A stretch of DNA of 64,000 nt from Gammaproteobacteria bacterium UBA5078 (GCA_002416505.1 DIAM01000014.1:149302-213301); one strand, 5' to 3'. Shown: positions 27,192-36,778, counted from the stretch's first letter. Notes: generated by a model from the sequence alone, not told the origin. Program-made: numbers and translations.

Positions 27192-27241
27192 ACACGCCGT
27201 GAACCCGTCCATGGGGGCTTAGTCGCCGCCATCCAGGCGGC
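27192..27241 (+). repeat. Intergenic palindromic repeat, copy 1
   Basis: CGCCGTGAACCCGTCCATGG, then GGGCTT, three bases, then a hairpin GCCGCC-ATCCA-GGCGGC. The layout 'GTGAACCC-TCCATG-GGGCTT-stem-CATCC-stem' is shared with copy 2, in which the stem sequence differs but still pairs. Confidence 0.7.
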
Positions 27242-27426
27242 TCATAGTCCTGCATCGAAGCACCCCACATTGCCCCTCTGACTTTGTAGGTGCGATCTAG
27301 ATTAGTGTTCTTTTTTATAACTTGATTTCGGGAGCAACTCAAATTACCGAACTTGCCACGGGTGATTCAGCGGAATGATTAGCGTTGTGATCGAGGAGTG
27401 TGGTGTGCGGTGGGGGCTGAAGGGAA

Positions 27427-27495
27427 TGTGCACAGCAGGGATGCTGTGCCCAAGCCCCTTTACCCTCGTAAGGGGGCATGGATGGGTTCACGGCG
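27427..27495 (-). repeat. Intergenic palindromic repeat, copy 2
   Basis: Read on the minus strand: CGCCGTGAACCCATCCATG, a short insert, GGGGCTTGGG, then hairpin CACAGCA-TCCC-TGCTGTG. The stem bases differ from copy 1 but keep pairing, which suggests selection or recurrent use of the structure. Confidence 0.7.
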
Positions 27496-27685
27496 CTTCC
27501 CAGCAGCCCCTACCGTGCAGCGCGCTCCCGCACTGAACTAATACCACTGAACTAACACGACCTTACTCAAACCACGACCACAAAAGTGCTCACTAGCGCC
27601 ACTAATCCACTAGAAGTAATACCCTGAAAAGCTCGCAACTGGTAGAATTCACTCTCCTGACGACCAGCACACGGACCCCCTTCTC

Positions 27686-28753
27686 ATGACACAAACCACG
27701 AATCAAGCCCCGAAGCCCTCACTTAGCTACAAAGACGCCGGTGTCGATATCGACGCAGGAGATGCGCTAGTAGAGAAAATCAAGGCCGTCACGCAGCGTA
27801 CTCGCCGCCCAGAAGTACTCTCTGGCCTCGGCGGCTTTGGCGCTCTATGTGAGATTCCCGAGGGCTATAAGCGTCCAGTGCTGGTCTCCGCTACCGACGG
27901 CGTGGGCACCAAGCTCAAGCTCGCCATCGAGACCGGCAAGCACGACACCATCGGCATCGACTTGGTGGCCATGTGCGTCAACGACCTCATCGTGTGTGGC
28001 GCAGAACCCCTGTTCTTCCTAGACTATTACGCCACTGCCGGCCTGAACGTCGATCAGGCCACGCAAGTGGTTGAGGGCATTGGCGCGGGCTGCGAACTAG
28101 CCGGCTGCTCCCTGATCGGTGGTGAGACCGCCGAGATGCCGGGCATGTACCAGAAGGGCGACTATGACCTCGCTGGCTTCTCCGTGGGCATCGTCGAGAA
28201 GGACGAGATCATCGAGAAGGGCCGCGTGCAGCCGGGCGATAAGCTCATCGGCTTGGCCTCCTCCGGTCCGCACTCGAACGGTTACTCCCTGATTCGCAAG
28301 GTCCTGGAGGTCAGCAACACGCCGCTATCGACGCCCTTTGCGGGCACGACACTGGGCGAGGTCCTGCTGACCCCCACCGAGATCTATGTGAAAGCCTTTC
28401 AGGCACTCAAGGGCAAGGCTACCATCCATGCGCTCGCCCATATCACCGGCGGCGGCATCGTAGAGAACCTGCCACGCGTATTGCCCGAGAACACACAGGC
28501 CGTGATCGATCTGAATAGCTGGGCGCGCCCAGAGGTCTTCAATTGGCTGCAGCGTGAGGGCAATATCGCCGACTCCGAGATGCTGCGCACCTTCAACTGT
28601 GGCGTGGGCATGATCGTGTGTGTGCCAGCGCAAGACTGCGACGCGGCGCTCGCGATCCTGAAACAGCACAATCAGGGCGCCTTCGAGATGGGCTATATTC
28701 AAGGCGCAGGGGCAGAGGCCGCTCCAGTGGTGTTGGAAGGACAGCCCCGATGA
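27686..28753 (+). CDS. purM: Phosphoribosylformylglycinamidine cyclo-ligase
   Basis: 355 aa. PurM (AIR synthetase) closes the imidazole ring of purines using ATP. Motifs: SYKDAGVDIDAGDALVEKIK at the N terminus, SATDGVGTKLKLA near residue 70, GGETAEMPGMY near residue 145 and ASSGPHSNGYSLIRK near residue 190. Normal length. Its stop overlaps the purN start (ATGA). Confidence 0.98.
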   Translation: MTQTTNQAPKPSLSYKDAGVDIDAGDALVEKIKAVTQRTRRPEVLSGLGGFGALCEIPEGYKRPVLVSATDGVGTKLKLAIETGKHDTIGIDLVAMCVNDLIVCGAEPLFFLDYYATAGLNVDQATQVVEGIGAGCELAGCSLIGGETAEMPGMYQKGDYDLAGFSVGIVEKDEIIEKGRVQPGDKLIGLASSGPHSNGYSLIRKVLEVSNTPLSTPFAGTTLGEVLLTPTEIYVKAFQALKGKATIHALAHITGGGIVENLPRVLPENTQAVIDLNSWARPEVFNWLQREGNIADSEMLRTFNCGVGMIVCVPAQDCDAALAILKQHNQGAFEMGYIQGAGAEAAPVVLEGQPR

Positions 28754-29400
28754 GCCAAACGCCCTGCCCGATCGTCGTGTTGATCTCTGGCAATGGCAGC
28801 AATCTGCAGGCCTTGATGGATCATAGCGGCGAAGGTGCGTATCGCGTCTGCGCGGTCATCAGCAATAAGGCCGACGCCTTCGGCCTGCAGCGGGCCAGCT
28901 CCGCCGGCATCCCAACTCGCGTTATCGATCATCGCGATTACGCCGACCGCCTCAGCTTCGACCAGCGGCTCATCGAAGAGATCGATAGTTTTAATCCTAG
29001 ACTCGTCGTGCTCGCCGGCTTCATGCGCATCCTCAGCGCCGAGTTTGTGCAGCACTTCGCCGGCCGGATATTGAACATCCACCCTTCCCTCCTACCTGCC
29101 TATCGCGGCACGCACACCCATGAACGAGTGTTAGAGGCGGGCGAGAAAGAACACGGCGTCAGCGTCCATTTCGTCACCGAGGAACTCGACGGCGGGCCGG
29201 TTGTGCTGCAAGCCTGCGTGCCCGTGCACAATGACGACACCCCCACGTCTCTGGCCGAGCGCGTCTTCGAGCAGGAGCACCGCATCTACCCCAAGGCGGT
29301 CGCGTGGTTTGCCGCGGGACGACTAAGCATGAACGACAAGGCCGCAGAGTTTGACGGCAAGCGCTTGGGTGTGAGCGGCATACGCGAGTCGAGCTCATGA
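28750..29400 (+). CDS. purN: Phosphoribosylglycinamide formyltransferase
   Basis: 216 aa from the ATG at 28750, four bases inside purM; the frame open further upstream is an artefact of the overlap. GAR transformylase uses 10-formyl-tetrahydrofolate. The substrate loop VLISGNGSNLQALMD is at the N terminus. The catalytic Asn/His are in LNIHPSLLPAYRG and the Asp in VTEELDGGPVV. It overlaps the DUF3108 gene by four bases. Confidence 0.98.
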   Translation: MSQTPCPIVVLISGNGSNLQALMDHSGEGAYRVCAVISNKADAFGLQRASSAGIPTRVIDHRDYADRLSFDQRLIEEIDSFNPRLVVLAGFMRILSAEFVQHFAGRILNIHPSLLPAYRGTHTHERVLEAGEKEHGVSVHFVTEELDGGPVVLQACVPVHNDDTPTSLAERVFEQEHRIYPKAVAWFAAGRLSMNDKAAEFDGKRLGVSGIRESSS

Positions 29401-30119
29401 AAGCACTCGGCCCACTCACATTGCTAATATGCCTGCTCAGCAGCGCGGCGCAAAGCAGCGAGCCACGCCCCTATGAGGTAACCTATACGGCGAAGGCCTT
29501 GGGTTTCTCCGCAACCGCCTTCCGCCACCAGAGCGTCACGGCCCCCGAGCACTACACCCTGGTCAATAGCCTCACCCTCACCGTGTTAGGCGCCAATGTG
29601 GGCAGCGTAACGGAGACCAGTGAATACCGGTGGCAGGACGGCACCATCTTGCCATTGCACTATGAATACGCACAGACAGGCTTAAGCGCGAGCTACGAGA
29701 GCATCGATTTCGACTGGGACAGCGGCCTCGCCCAGAGCCGCAGCGATGAGGATTCCTGGCAGCTAAAGCTTAGCCCCGGCGTGCTGGACAAGCTCAGTTA
29801 TAGCGTGCAGATCGGGCAGGACATCGCTACTAAGGGTCTCGAAGAATTTCGCTATGAGGTATTAGACGAGGAAAGTTTCGACGAGCACCTGTACCAGATC
29901 ACTGCGACCGAGGTGTTGGATACCCCACTAGGTAAACTCAATACCGTGAAGATCGAGCGCATTCGTGCGAGTGAAAGCCGCCGTAGAACAACAGTGTGGT
30001 TGGCGAGCGATTGGGATTACTTATTGGTGCGCCTGGAGCAGGTGTCAAGCTCAGGCACCGAGACCGAATTATCGATCGACACGGCCACCATGGGAGGCGA
30101 GCAGGTGAAGGGGCTCTAG
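29397..30119 (+). CDS. DUF3108 exported protein
   Basis: 240 aa with a signal peptide (MKALGPLTLLICLLSSAAQS). The mature part is a beta-rich domain (YEVTYTAKALGFSATAF) of the DUF3108 family, probably periplasmic; function unknown. It overlaps purN (ATGA) and converges on fleQ with three bases between. The purM-purN-DUF3108 order is conserved in related genomes. Confidence 0.9.
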   Translation: MKALGPLTLLICLLSSAAQSSEPRPYEVTYTAKALGFSATAFRHQSVTAPEHYTLVNSLTLTVLGANVGSVTETSEYRWQDGTILPLHYEYAQTGLSASYESIDFDWDSGLAQSRSDEDSWQLKLSPGVLDKLSYSVQIGQDIATKGLEEFRYEVLDEESFDEHLYQITATEVLDTPLGKLNTVKIERIRASESRRRTTVWLASDWDYLLVRLEQVSSSGTETELSIDTATMGGEQVKGL

Positions 30120-30122
30120 GCC

Positions 30123-31610
30123 TTATTCGTCTTCGTCATTCTTGCGCTGCATATCGTATTTGCGCATCTTCTCTACCAGTGTCGTGCGGCGGATATTGAG
30201 CCGGTCAGCGGCGCGCGCGACCACTCCACCACAATCGTTCAGCGCCTGCTCGATCAGGTCTCGCTCTAGATTGGCCAGATACTCTTTTAGATCCAAACCG
30301 TTCAGTGGTAACAGCGCCTGAGCCGAGCCTCCCCCATTGTCCTCGGGCGCCACCGGCGCCGCGTCTGGCAGAGGCAAATTCTTCAGATTGGCAATCTCTA
30401 CATCTTCCACATGCCGGAACTTGAGGGGCAGGTCGTTGACGCCGACAATGCCATGGGGATGCAGGATCGCCATGCGCTCGACCAGATTGGCTAGCTCGCG
30501 CACATTGCCCGGCCAGGGGTGCCGGCAAAGCGACTCGATGGCGACGCTGTTAAAGCGCACCGAGCCGCGTTTCTCATTCTCTAAGCGACTGATCAGCTCA
30601 TTGAGCAGGAATGGAATATCCTCGGCTCGCTCGCGCAGGGAGGGCATCTCGATCGGGAAGACATTGACCCGGTAATAGAGGTCTTGGCGGAAGGAGCCTA
30701 TTTCGATCATCTCTTCGAGATTCTTGTGTGTGGCGGCGAAGATTCGCACATCGGTCTGCAGGGTTCGTGTGCCCCCTACGCGCTCGTAGCAATGCTCCTG
30801 CAACACGCGCAATAGTTTGACTTGCATCGGCAGCGGCATGTCGCCGATCTCGTCTAGAAATAGCGTGCCACCCTCGGCCATTTCGAAGCGCCCGATGCGG
30901 GTGGAGATGGCCCCCGTGAACGCGCCCTTCTCGTGCCCGAACAACTCACTCTCAAGCAGGTCCGGCGGAATGGCCCCGCAATTGATGGGCACGAAGGGCT
31001 TGTGTGCGCGCTGCGAATTCATGTGCAGGTTTCTGGCCACCACTTCCTTGCCAGTACCGGACTCTCCGGTGATCAGAATGGTCACTTCTTTATCCGCCAC
31101 CTGACCCATGACGTGTCGAATATGCTGCACCTCATCGCTCTTGCCCACGAGCGAGCGGAACATATTGTAGTCGCGCACATTGCCCGTCTCACTAAGGCGC
31201 CGGTAATGCTGACGATAGACTTCGGCCTTGTGCAGGGCATCTAAAACTGGCTGATGACTCAGCGGATAGGGGATCGTGGCAGTAATGGCGTTGAGCAGGC
31301 TTTCGGGGAGGTTCTTCGCACTATCCTCGAGATTCAAAATGACCACGGGCAGGCCCTGATCGAGAAGCGCTAAGGCATCGATAAGCGTCTGCAATATCTC
31401 ACTAGCGAAGGGACCGACGAGCGCGAGTTTTATCTGCCCGGGAGAATCGAACTGCTCCGCGACGGCAGCCTGCCAATTGGCGCAGTCTGTCGCTACGACC
31501 TGTTGGCCCAGAAAACCCAAGACAATTTTCAGGTCATCGCAAGACTTAGTATCGTCATCAATTAATAGGATTTTCCCTTGATCGGCGATATTCAACGTGA
31601 GCAGTTCCAT
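30123..31610 (-). CDS. fleQ: Flagellar sigma-54 master regulator FleQ
   Basis: 495 aa. N-terminal receiver-like domain (residues 10-125) that keeps LLIDDDT but lacks a phospho-acceptor Asp at the expected site (IKLALVGPF), as in FleQ. The linker holds NMFRSLVGKS, matching the FleQ c-di-GMP-associated FRS segment. The AAA+ domain has Walker A GESGTGKEVV and the sigma-54 contact loop GAFTGA. A Fis-type HTH is at the C terminus (AADRLNIRRTTLVEKMR). It should activate the sigma-54 promoters found before flgB and flgJ. fleS/fleR do not follow it; the pur cluster does. Confidence 0.93.
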   Translation of the reverse strand: MELLTLNIADQGKILLIDDDTKSCDDLKIVLGFLGQQVVATDCANWQAAVAEQFDSPGQIKLALVGPFASEILQTLIDALALLDQGLPVVILNLEDSAKNLPESLLNAITATIPYPLSHQPVLDALHKAEVYRQHYRRLSETGNVRDYNMFRSLVGKSDEVQHIRHVMGQVADKEVTILITGESGTGKEVVARNLHMNSQRAHKPFVPINCGAIPPDLLESELFGHEKGAFTGAISTRIGRFEMAEGGTLFLDEIGDMPLPMQVKLLRVLQEHCYERVGGTRTLQTDVRIFAATHKNLEEMIEIGSFRQDLYYRVNVFPIEMPSLRERAEDIPFLLNELISRLENEKRGSVRFNSVAIESLCRHPWPGNVRELANLVERMAILHPHGIVGVNDLPLKFRHVEDVEIANLKNLPLPDAAPVAPEDNGGGSAQALLPLNGLDLKEYLANLERDLIEQALNDCGGVVARAADRLNIRRTTLVEKMRKYDMQRKNDEDE

Positions 31611-31778
31611 CTATTCGAATTCGACTTTAGTCTCGATTGCTAATTCCGCGACTTTTCGAGCGAGCCACGGGACACAATCGAGGCTGATTGGTCACGGATG
31701 AGTTAGTGCTAGAACGGGCGCCCTCTCACTAAAAGAGCTCACCTTGGACTTGTGTCGATTAGACAACGCCACACCCGA

Positions 31779-32204
31779 TTAGTCAATCTGAGCCTGCTCT
31801 TGCGCGGCTTCGACTGGGGCTTTCGGCGCAATCGCGTCCCAGCCTTCCTTGATGGTGAGGAGCAGGCCGGAGACCTCGTCCAGAAGCGCCACATCGTTCT
31901 TGACGTTCGCCTCTAGAAGACGGCGCTGCATATAGTCGTAGAGGCTGTCGAGATTCTCGGTAATCTGCGCATCCGCGCTCTCGTCGAGGCTGTCCTGCAA
32001 GCCGCCCAATATGGACACCGCCTTCCCAATCAACAGCCCCTTCTGGGCCATGTCTTTGCGCTGCATCGCGCCACGCGCATGGGACAGGCGATCCAAGGCA
32101 CCGTTAATCAACATCTGTATGAGTTGATGCGGGCTCGCGCCTTCCATCGCGCTTTCGGTGTTGATTCGCTTATATTGGGCTAATGCGCTTTGTGCTGCGT
32201 ACAT
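31779..32204 (-). CDS. fliS: Flagellar secretion chaperone FliS
   Basis: 141 aa, helical bundle. N terminus MYAAQSALAQYKRINTESAM and HQLIQMLINGALDRLSHARG are typical. It binds flagellin in the cytoplasm, prevents premature polymerisation and delivers it to the export gate. It follows fliD by 59 bases. The C-terminal 25 residues are an Ala/Glu/Gln-rich tail absent from shorter homologues. Confidence 0.94.
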   Translation of the reverse strand: MYAAQSALAQYKRINTESAMEGASPHQLIQMLINGALDRLSHARGAMQRKDMAQKGLLIGKAVSILGGLQDSLDESADAQITENLDSLYDYMQRRLLEANVKNDVALLDEVSGLLLTIKEGWDAIAPKAPVEAAQEQAQID

Positions 32205-32263
32205 AAAACTCTCCTAGGGTCAGTGATACTATATATAAATTCTTAAGCTAACTTGGGGTTTTC

Positions 32264-35200
32264 TTAGTTATTGCTCCTACTGCTGGCCAGAGCCTCCAAC
32301 GCTTCAAGTTGCGAGGTCAAAAAATCGGCAGTGGTATTGAGCTGAGAGATGATCTTGTCGTTGGCAAGGAAGGAGGTGCGCAGCCTTGCCTCGGAGCGCG
32401 CTATGCGCTCGTTGAGCGCCGTGCGCTTCTCCTCGATAGTCGCCAGCTCTAGGGTCAGGGAATTGGTGCGTGCAGCAAAAAGCCCACCGGAATCGAGGAA
32501 ACTGTCCATCAATACACTGAGATTCTCCGCCACCCCCTTGATGTAGCTTACTGAGCCGCGTGAGCCTATAGCGCCGCCGCTAATAAGAACCCGCAGTCCA
32601 TTGGCATCATCGGCTACGCCCGAAGCCGCAGTGCCCGCTTTACCCACGGCACCTTTGCCCGCGACAAAGCCAAAGATGCTGCTAGCATTACCCTGCAGGT
32701 CACCAATCTCCACCTTGGAGCTTGTACCGGTGCTATTCGAGATGATGCCAAAACCACCCGTGTTGATATCGTATTCCACCGTGACTGACACCCCCGCCGC
32801 TATCAATGCGGGGCTGTTGTTGATCGCTGCTTGCATAGAGCTAGCTACCACCGAAGGCGTGGTGTTGCTGATGGTCCCTAGGGTGATGGAGTTGGACAGA
32901 ATGCCATCGACGTTAACCCGGAAGGTGTCTGTTATTGTGCTCGAGGATAAGTCACCAATCGTTGTATTCAGATAGAAGCCCGGTTGCGCCTGCACATTGC
33001 CAGCGGCGGCACGCAGATACTGTCCAGTCCCCTCTGCTTCCACCCCGTTTATCGTGCCAGCCACATTCACTCCATCAGTGGCCGTAATCAATGGGCTGTA
33101 GCCGGTTACCACACCTAGCTTACTGCCTGCGGCGCTGCTGGCATTCGAGAAGCTGATTTGGTCAGCTAAACTAGCCGTAGAAAATACGAGTCGGCCTAAT
33201 GAAGTATCCGAGTCATACTCATAATCAACGGTGACTAGGATGCCATCCTCGCCGTTGTTGTTCGTCAGTGCTATGCCTAGTCCATCCAAGCCATTAGTAA
33301 CTTGATTGTTTATACCAAGTGCGGTATTCGCTACGCCATTGGCGTTCAGTATTTCGACCTGAGTGCCGGCGCCACTGCCTGTGGCATAGGTAAGTACGAG
33401 TTGATCGCTGCCATCCAGAGTGGCTGTTACAAGCGCCCCTAGTCCTGCCGCAGTCAACGCATCCTGTACTTTCGCGAGAGTGTCTGCCGGATCGCTAGTG
33501 GCAATGTTGATCAACACTGGAACGGCACCCGCACCATCGATATCGATCTCAAAACTCGCGTTGCTGGAGGCGAAATCGAAGCCGGCAGGGGCTAGTACTA
33601 CGTCTCCAAGTATTTGCGCAGGCGTCCCGTTCGACAGCACTTGAATTTGACTACCGTCGCCTGTGGCAACGGTTTGGAAGTAGATCTGGTTACTGCCGTC
33701 CAGCTTCGCCGTGACCAAGCCTGTCAGCGCGCTATTGTCGATGGCATCCTGCACAGCCGCGAGTGTGTTCTCAATTGTACCGACGACTTGGCCACCGAAG
33801 GACACAGAACTGGCGTCCCCATTGATCAGCAATTGCGTTTCGCTACTACCCGCATCGAGACTAATGCTAAGCGTAAGATTGGCGGCAGAAAAATTCTGCC
33901 CCGCGATCAAGACATCGCCAACTGCTGTTTGTGCCGGCGTGAATGCGAATGCAGGATCATTGTTAATCTGCGCACTCACTGCGGCAATAAGATCATCCGG
34001 ACTATTGTAGGTCACTGGCGAACCACTAGTGCCGGGTATCGTCAGAAGGCTGCTGACAATTCCGTTCACGTTGATCTTGAAACTCGTGTCCGAATTTATT
34101 ATCACTGCAGAATCGAAATTTTCGCTAGTTAGGCCAGTTGGAGTACTCAAACCACTGAGCTGGTTCCCAAAATAGTTACCCTGATAGGGATTCGTTAGAC
34201 CGAGCTGTGTCGCCAAACCAGACTCAACTTCTAGAAAACCCACATTGGAACTAGAGCCATAGGTATTGGATGCCATCTCGAAACGCTTCTCGGTGGCATT
34301 GTAGGTAACAGCCACCTTGTAATTGGACAAGGTATAGTCGGCATTACTATTAATCCTAGTCTGGATATGTTCCGCCAAATCGGCAGCTGTACTATAGGCG
34401 CCCTGTACTAAGGTAATATCTGCCGACACACCGTTTAGAAGCACTGTCATTTCATCATTATCATCGTCGATTACGATGTCACCAGCTGCCAAGCTCGCCA
34501 CAGACTGACCACTGAAAGTGCCAGTTGTCGCCAGACGCGTTACCTCTATAGCATAGGATCCTGGCTGAGTGCTTGACGTTGCACTGCTATAGCTAATAAA
34601 GCTATCTGTAGTACTGCCTGCTGTGGCAAACATCGCGAGAATATCTTTTGAGTTAGTGGAAAACTTCTCTGCAAATTTGGCGCTATCGAAACTGAGCTGA
34701 TAGTTAGAATTCTGATTAGTGCTGATGCCGATCTCGGAAAGAGAGCGTACATTGCCAGTCAAACCCGTGACTGCATTGCGCAATATGGTATTGATTTCGC
34801 TCATCGCGAGGCGCAGTGTGCTATCGCCGGTAAGCAGACTAGCTTCGCCCTTATCACCTGCGTCTGGATTAAACGCTGTCAGCTCGTCAGCCACTGACTT
34901 GAGTTGATTATAGGCGCTTACGAATTCTGCCAGCTTTGCCGAAATAGCACTCGCATCTTTACTGATCGCGAGAGTCACAGGCCCAGCCGTTACGGCCTTA
35001 AGATTAAGCGTAGTACCCGTAACGACACCGGTTACGAGATTACTCGCCCGGCTTATTGCCAAGCCATTGACAGTGAAATTCGCATTCTGCGCAGCGATGG
35101 TTTCGGTCAAACGGACCGAGCCTTCCACTAGCCCCTCACTATCATCTAGCCCAAAGCCATCGAGGCCACTGTTACTCGCAACCGAAAGCCCTAGCTGTGC

Positions 35201-36487
35201 AGAGGCGGCTGTGCCACTGACATCAATACTCGATATTTGAATGCTATTTGCCGCGCCTGGACTCACACGTGTAAAAACAAGCTCATTGCTAGCGCTTAAT
35301 GTTGCCACTACATTGGTATTGAGCCCCGCAGTGGTGAGCGCCGCATTGACGAGATCGACGGTGCCCTGCCGAGAGGCAGAGGCGGTGTTGATGGTAATTG
35401 CCTGCGCCCCCCCGCCGTCGATCGCGATGCTAAAGGTGGCATTATTGGCACTGAAATCGAAGCCTGCAGAGAGTGTCGTGCCGCCTGTAATGCTGGCACT
35501 GCCCCCTTCCGTTAGTAGCTCGAGCTCTTGATCAAAACCAGTAGCGGCAGTCTGAAAAAACAAAGCATCGTCATCGTCCGATGCCAAGACGTCGCCAGCG
35601 CTAAACCCATTCGCGATCAGTTGCGTGTCGAGCGCCGTTTGTATTGCAGCGAGGGCCTCCGCCGTCGTATCGATGCTGACATTGGAGGGCACCACGATGT
35701 CCATCGCGATGCCTTGGTATTGAATGCTAAAAGCACGGCTAGCACTATCTAAGCCACCACCAGTCGATAAGTCTAGCGAACCTGTAGCCGTGGTTGCCAC
35801 TTGCGACGAGTTTTGGCTGCTCATATTGTAATTGAGTGCGCGCAGTCCATCGGTACCGGATGCCGTTATCTCGATGCTATTCTTCGCCCCACTATTCTTG
35901 GAGCTGAACACCAAGCGATAACCCGAGCCATCATCAACGATGCTCGCCTGCACACCGAAGTTCGCATTGTTCACGGCATCGCGTATGCCTGCCAATGTGT
36001 TATTGCTCGAGCCAATGACGAGGCTCTTGGAGGTAGTATCGGGATTCAGGGTAAAGCCATCATAGCTATCGTCTACGCCATAGGTCGTTGTTCCGAAGCG
36101 AAAATTCAATACACCCGTCCCTACTGTGCTGGTGACCTCTTCATATGCAGCACTGGCAACAGAGTGGCTCTGCGCTAATTGCGAAACGTTGAGCGTATAG
36201 CTGCCCGTAACAGCGAGACTGCTCGCCGTGCCCGTTACTGCCGCATCGTTAGTGCTAGAAACGGTACTGGCATTGAAGGTAGAGGGAAGCTTGAGTGACT
36301 GCAATACAGCATCGAAACTTGACAGCGCACTGGTCACCTCTCCATATGCAGAGATCTTCGCCTCGGCAATTGCTTGCTTCTGGTCCAGCCGCGCCGCGAC
36401 GGGCGCACGTTCCGCCTCGATGATCTGTTCAACGAGTTCGGAGGTTAGGAGGCCGGAGCCTACACCAAGAGATTGAATTGAAGCCAT
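32264..36487 (-). CDS. fliD: Giant flagellar filament cap protein FliD (HAP2)
   Basis: 1407 aa from the ATG at 36487 (MASIQSLGVGSGLLTSELVE); upstream codons in the same frame are not FliD-like. FliD normally has about 450-660 aa. The canonical N-terminal part is residues 1-210 and a canonical C-terminal coiled coil is at about 1310-1407 (ENLSVLMDSFLDSGGLFAAR). FliD-like core also appears at about 455-660. Extra modules lie at about 250-330, 345-435, 660-765, 800-850, 868-965, 970-1060 and 1185-1275; 345-435 and 970-1060 both begin GFDF..(N)A(T/S)F.I.IDG. The sequence is Ser/Thr/Ala/Gly-rich and lacks Cys. It caps the filament tip. A sigma-28 promoter lies upstream. Confidence 0.93.
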   Translation of the reverse strand: MASIQSLGVGSGLLTSELVEQIIEAERAPVAARLDQKQAIAEAKISAYGEVTSALSSFDAVLQSLKLPSTFNASTVSSTNDAAVTGTASSLAVTGSYTLNVSQLAQSHSVASAAYEEVTSTVGTGVLNFRFGTTTYGVDDSYDGFTLNPDTTSKSLVIGSSNNTLAGIRDAVNNANFGVQASIVDDGSGYRLVFSSKNSGAKNSIEITASGTDGLRALNYNMSSQNSSQVATTATGSLDLSTGGGLDSASRAFSIQYQGIAMDIVVPSNVSIDTTAEALAAIQTALDTQLIANGFSAGDVLASDDDDALFFQTAATGFDQELELLTEGGSASITGGTTLSAGFDFSANNATFSIAIDGGGAQAITINTASASRQGTVDLVNAALTTAGLNTNVVATLSASNELVFTRVSPGAANSIQISSIDVSGTAASAQLGLSVASNSGLDGFGLDDSEGLVEGSVRLTETIAAQNANFTVNGLAISRASNLVTGVVTGTTLNLKAVTAGPVTLAISKDASAISAKLAEFVSAYNQLKSVADELTAFNPDAGDKGEASLLTGDSTLRLAMSEINTILRNAVTGLTGNVRSLSEIGISTNQNSNYQLSFDSAKFAEKFSTNSKDILAMFATAGSTTDSFISYSSATSSTQPGSYAIEVTRLATTGTFSGQSVASLAAGDIVIDDDNDEMTVLLNGVSADITLVQGAYSTAADLAEHIQTRINSNADYTLSNYKVAVTYNATEKRFEMASNTYGSSSNVGFLEVESGLATQLGLTNPYQGNYFGNQLSGLSTPTGLTSENFDSAVIINSDTSFKINVNGIVSSLLTIPGTSGSPVTYNSPDDLIAAVSAQINNDPAFAFTPAQTAVGDVLIAGQNFSAANLTLSISLDAGSSETQLLINGDASSVSFGGQVVGTIENTLAAVQDAIDNSALTGLVTAKLDGSNQIYFQTVATGDGSQIQVLSNGTPAQILGDVVLAPAGFDFASSNASFEIDIDGAGAVPVLINIATSDPADTLAKVQDALTAAGLGALVTATLDGSDQLVLTYATGSGAGTQVEILNANGVANTALGINNQVTNGLDGLGIALTNNNGEDGILVTVDYEYDSDTSLGRLVFSTASLADQISFSNASSAAGSKLGVVTGYSPLITATDGVNVAGTINGVEAEGTGQYLRAAAGNVQAQPGFYLNTTIGDLSSSTITDTFRVNVDGILSNSITLGTISNTTPSVVASSMQAAINNSPALIAAGVSVTVEYDINTGGFGIISNSTGTSSKVEIGDLQGNASSIFGFVAGKGAVGKAGTAASGVADDANGLRVLISGGAIGSRGSVSYIKGVAENLSVLMDSFLDSGGLFAARTNSLTLELATIEEKRTALNERIARSEARLRTSFLANDKIISQLNTTADFLTSQLEALEALASSRSNN

Positions 36488-36629
36488 GCATGCTCCCGGG
36501 AGCGTTTTAGACGAACATAGAGCGCAACGCGGCAATGCCAAGGCACTGCGCGAATCAGAATTCTCAAGATCAATTCAAGTTGTGTGCCAGCTCTGACCAT
36601 GATTCGCAAGCGTTTGTATTACATAGAGT

Positions 36630-36656
36630 TTATCGGCAAACACCGAGTATTCTTGA
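36630..36656 (-). promoter_or_regulatory. Putative sigma-28 (FliA) promoter of fliD-fliS
   Basis: On the minus strand: TCAAGAAT, 11 bases, GCCGATAA. The -10 element is a perfect match to the sigma-28 consensus and the -35 matches 5 of 8 (TAAAGTTT). The start site would give a leader of about 135 nt before fliD. Confidence 0.7.
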
Positions 36657-36778
36657 CCCACGCCTAGCCGGCCAGCCACTCGCAATGGCAAGGCCTTGCC
36701 GCTGCCTGCGGTCTTGCTTATCCGCAGCGGCTGCTTTACTTTCCGCAAGTCTCATTGAAATGTTGCCGAGGAATGCTA

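Larger units (their letters stand above)
27011..27685. other. Long intergenic region with two inverted repeat copies
   Basis: 675 bp between the divergent DUF2066 and purM genes. No convincing gene. It contains two diverged, oppositely oriented copies of one intergenic repeat (27192-27241 and 27427-27495). A minus-strand frame at 27019-27342 runs through one repeat copy and is not supported as a gene. No clear PurR-type operator was found before purM. Confidence 0.6.

Noticed and set aside
33614..34132. 172-codon plus-strand frame opposite fliD
   Set aside because: Many long antisense frames occur opposite the giant genes because of their biased codon use; none has a recognisable domain or ribosome site.
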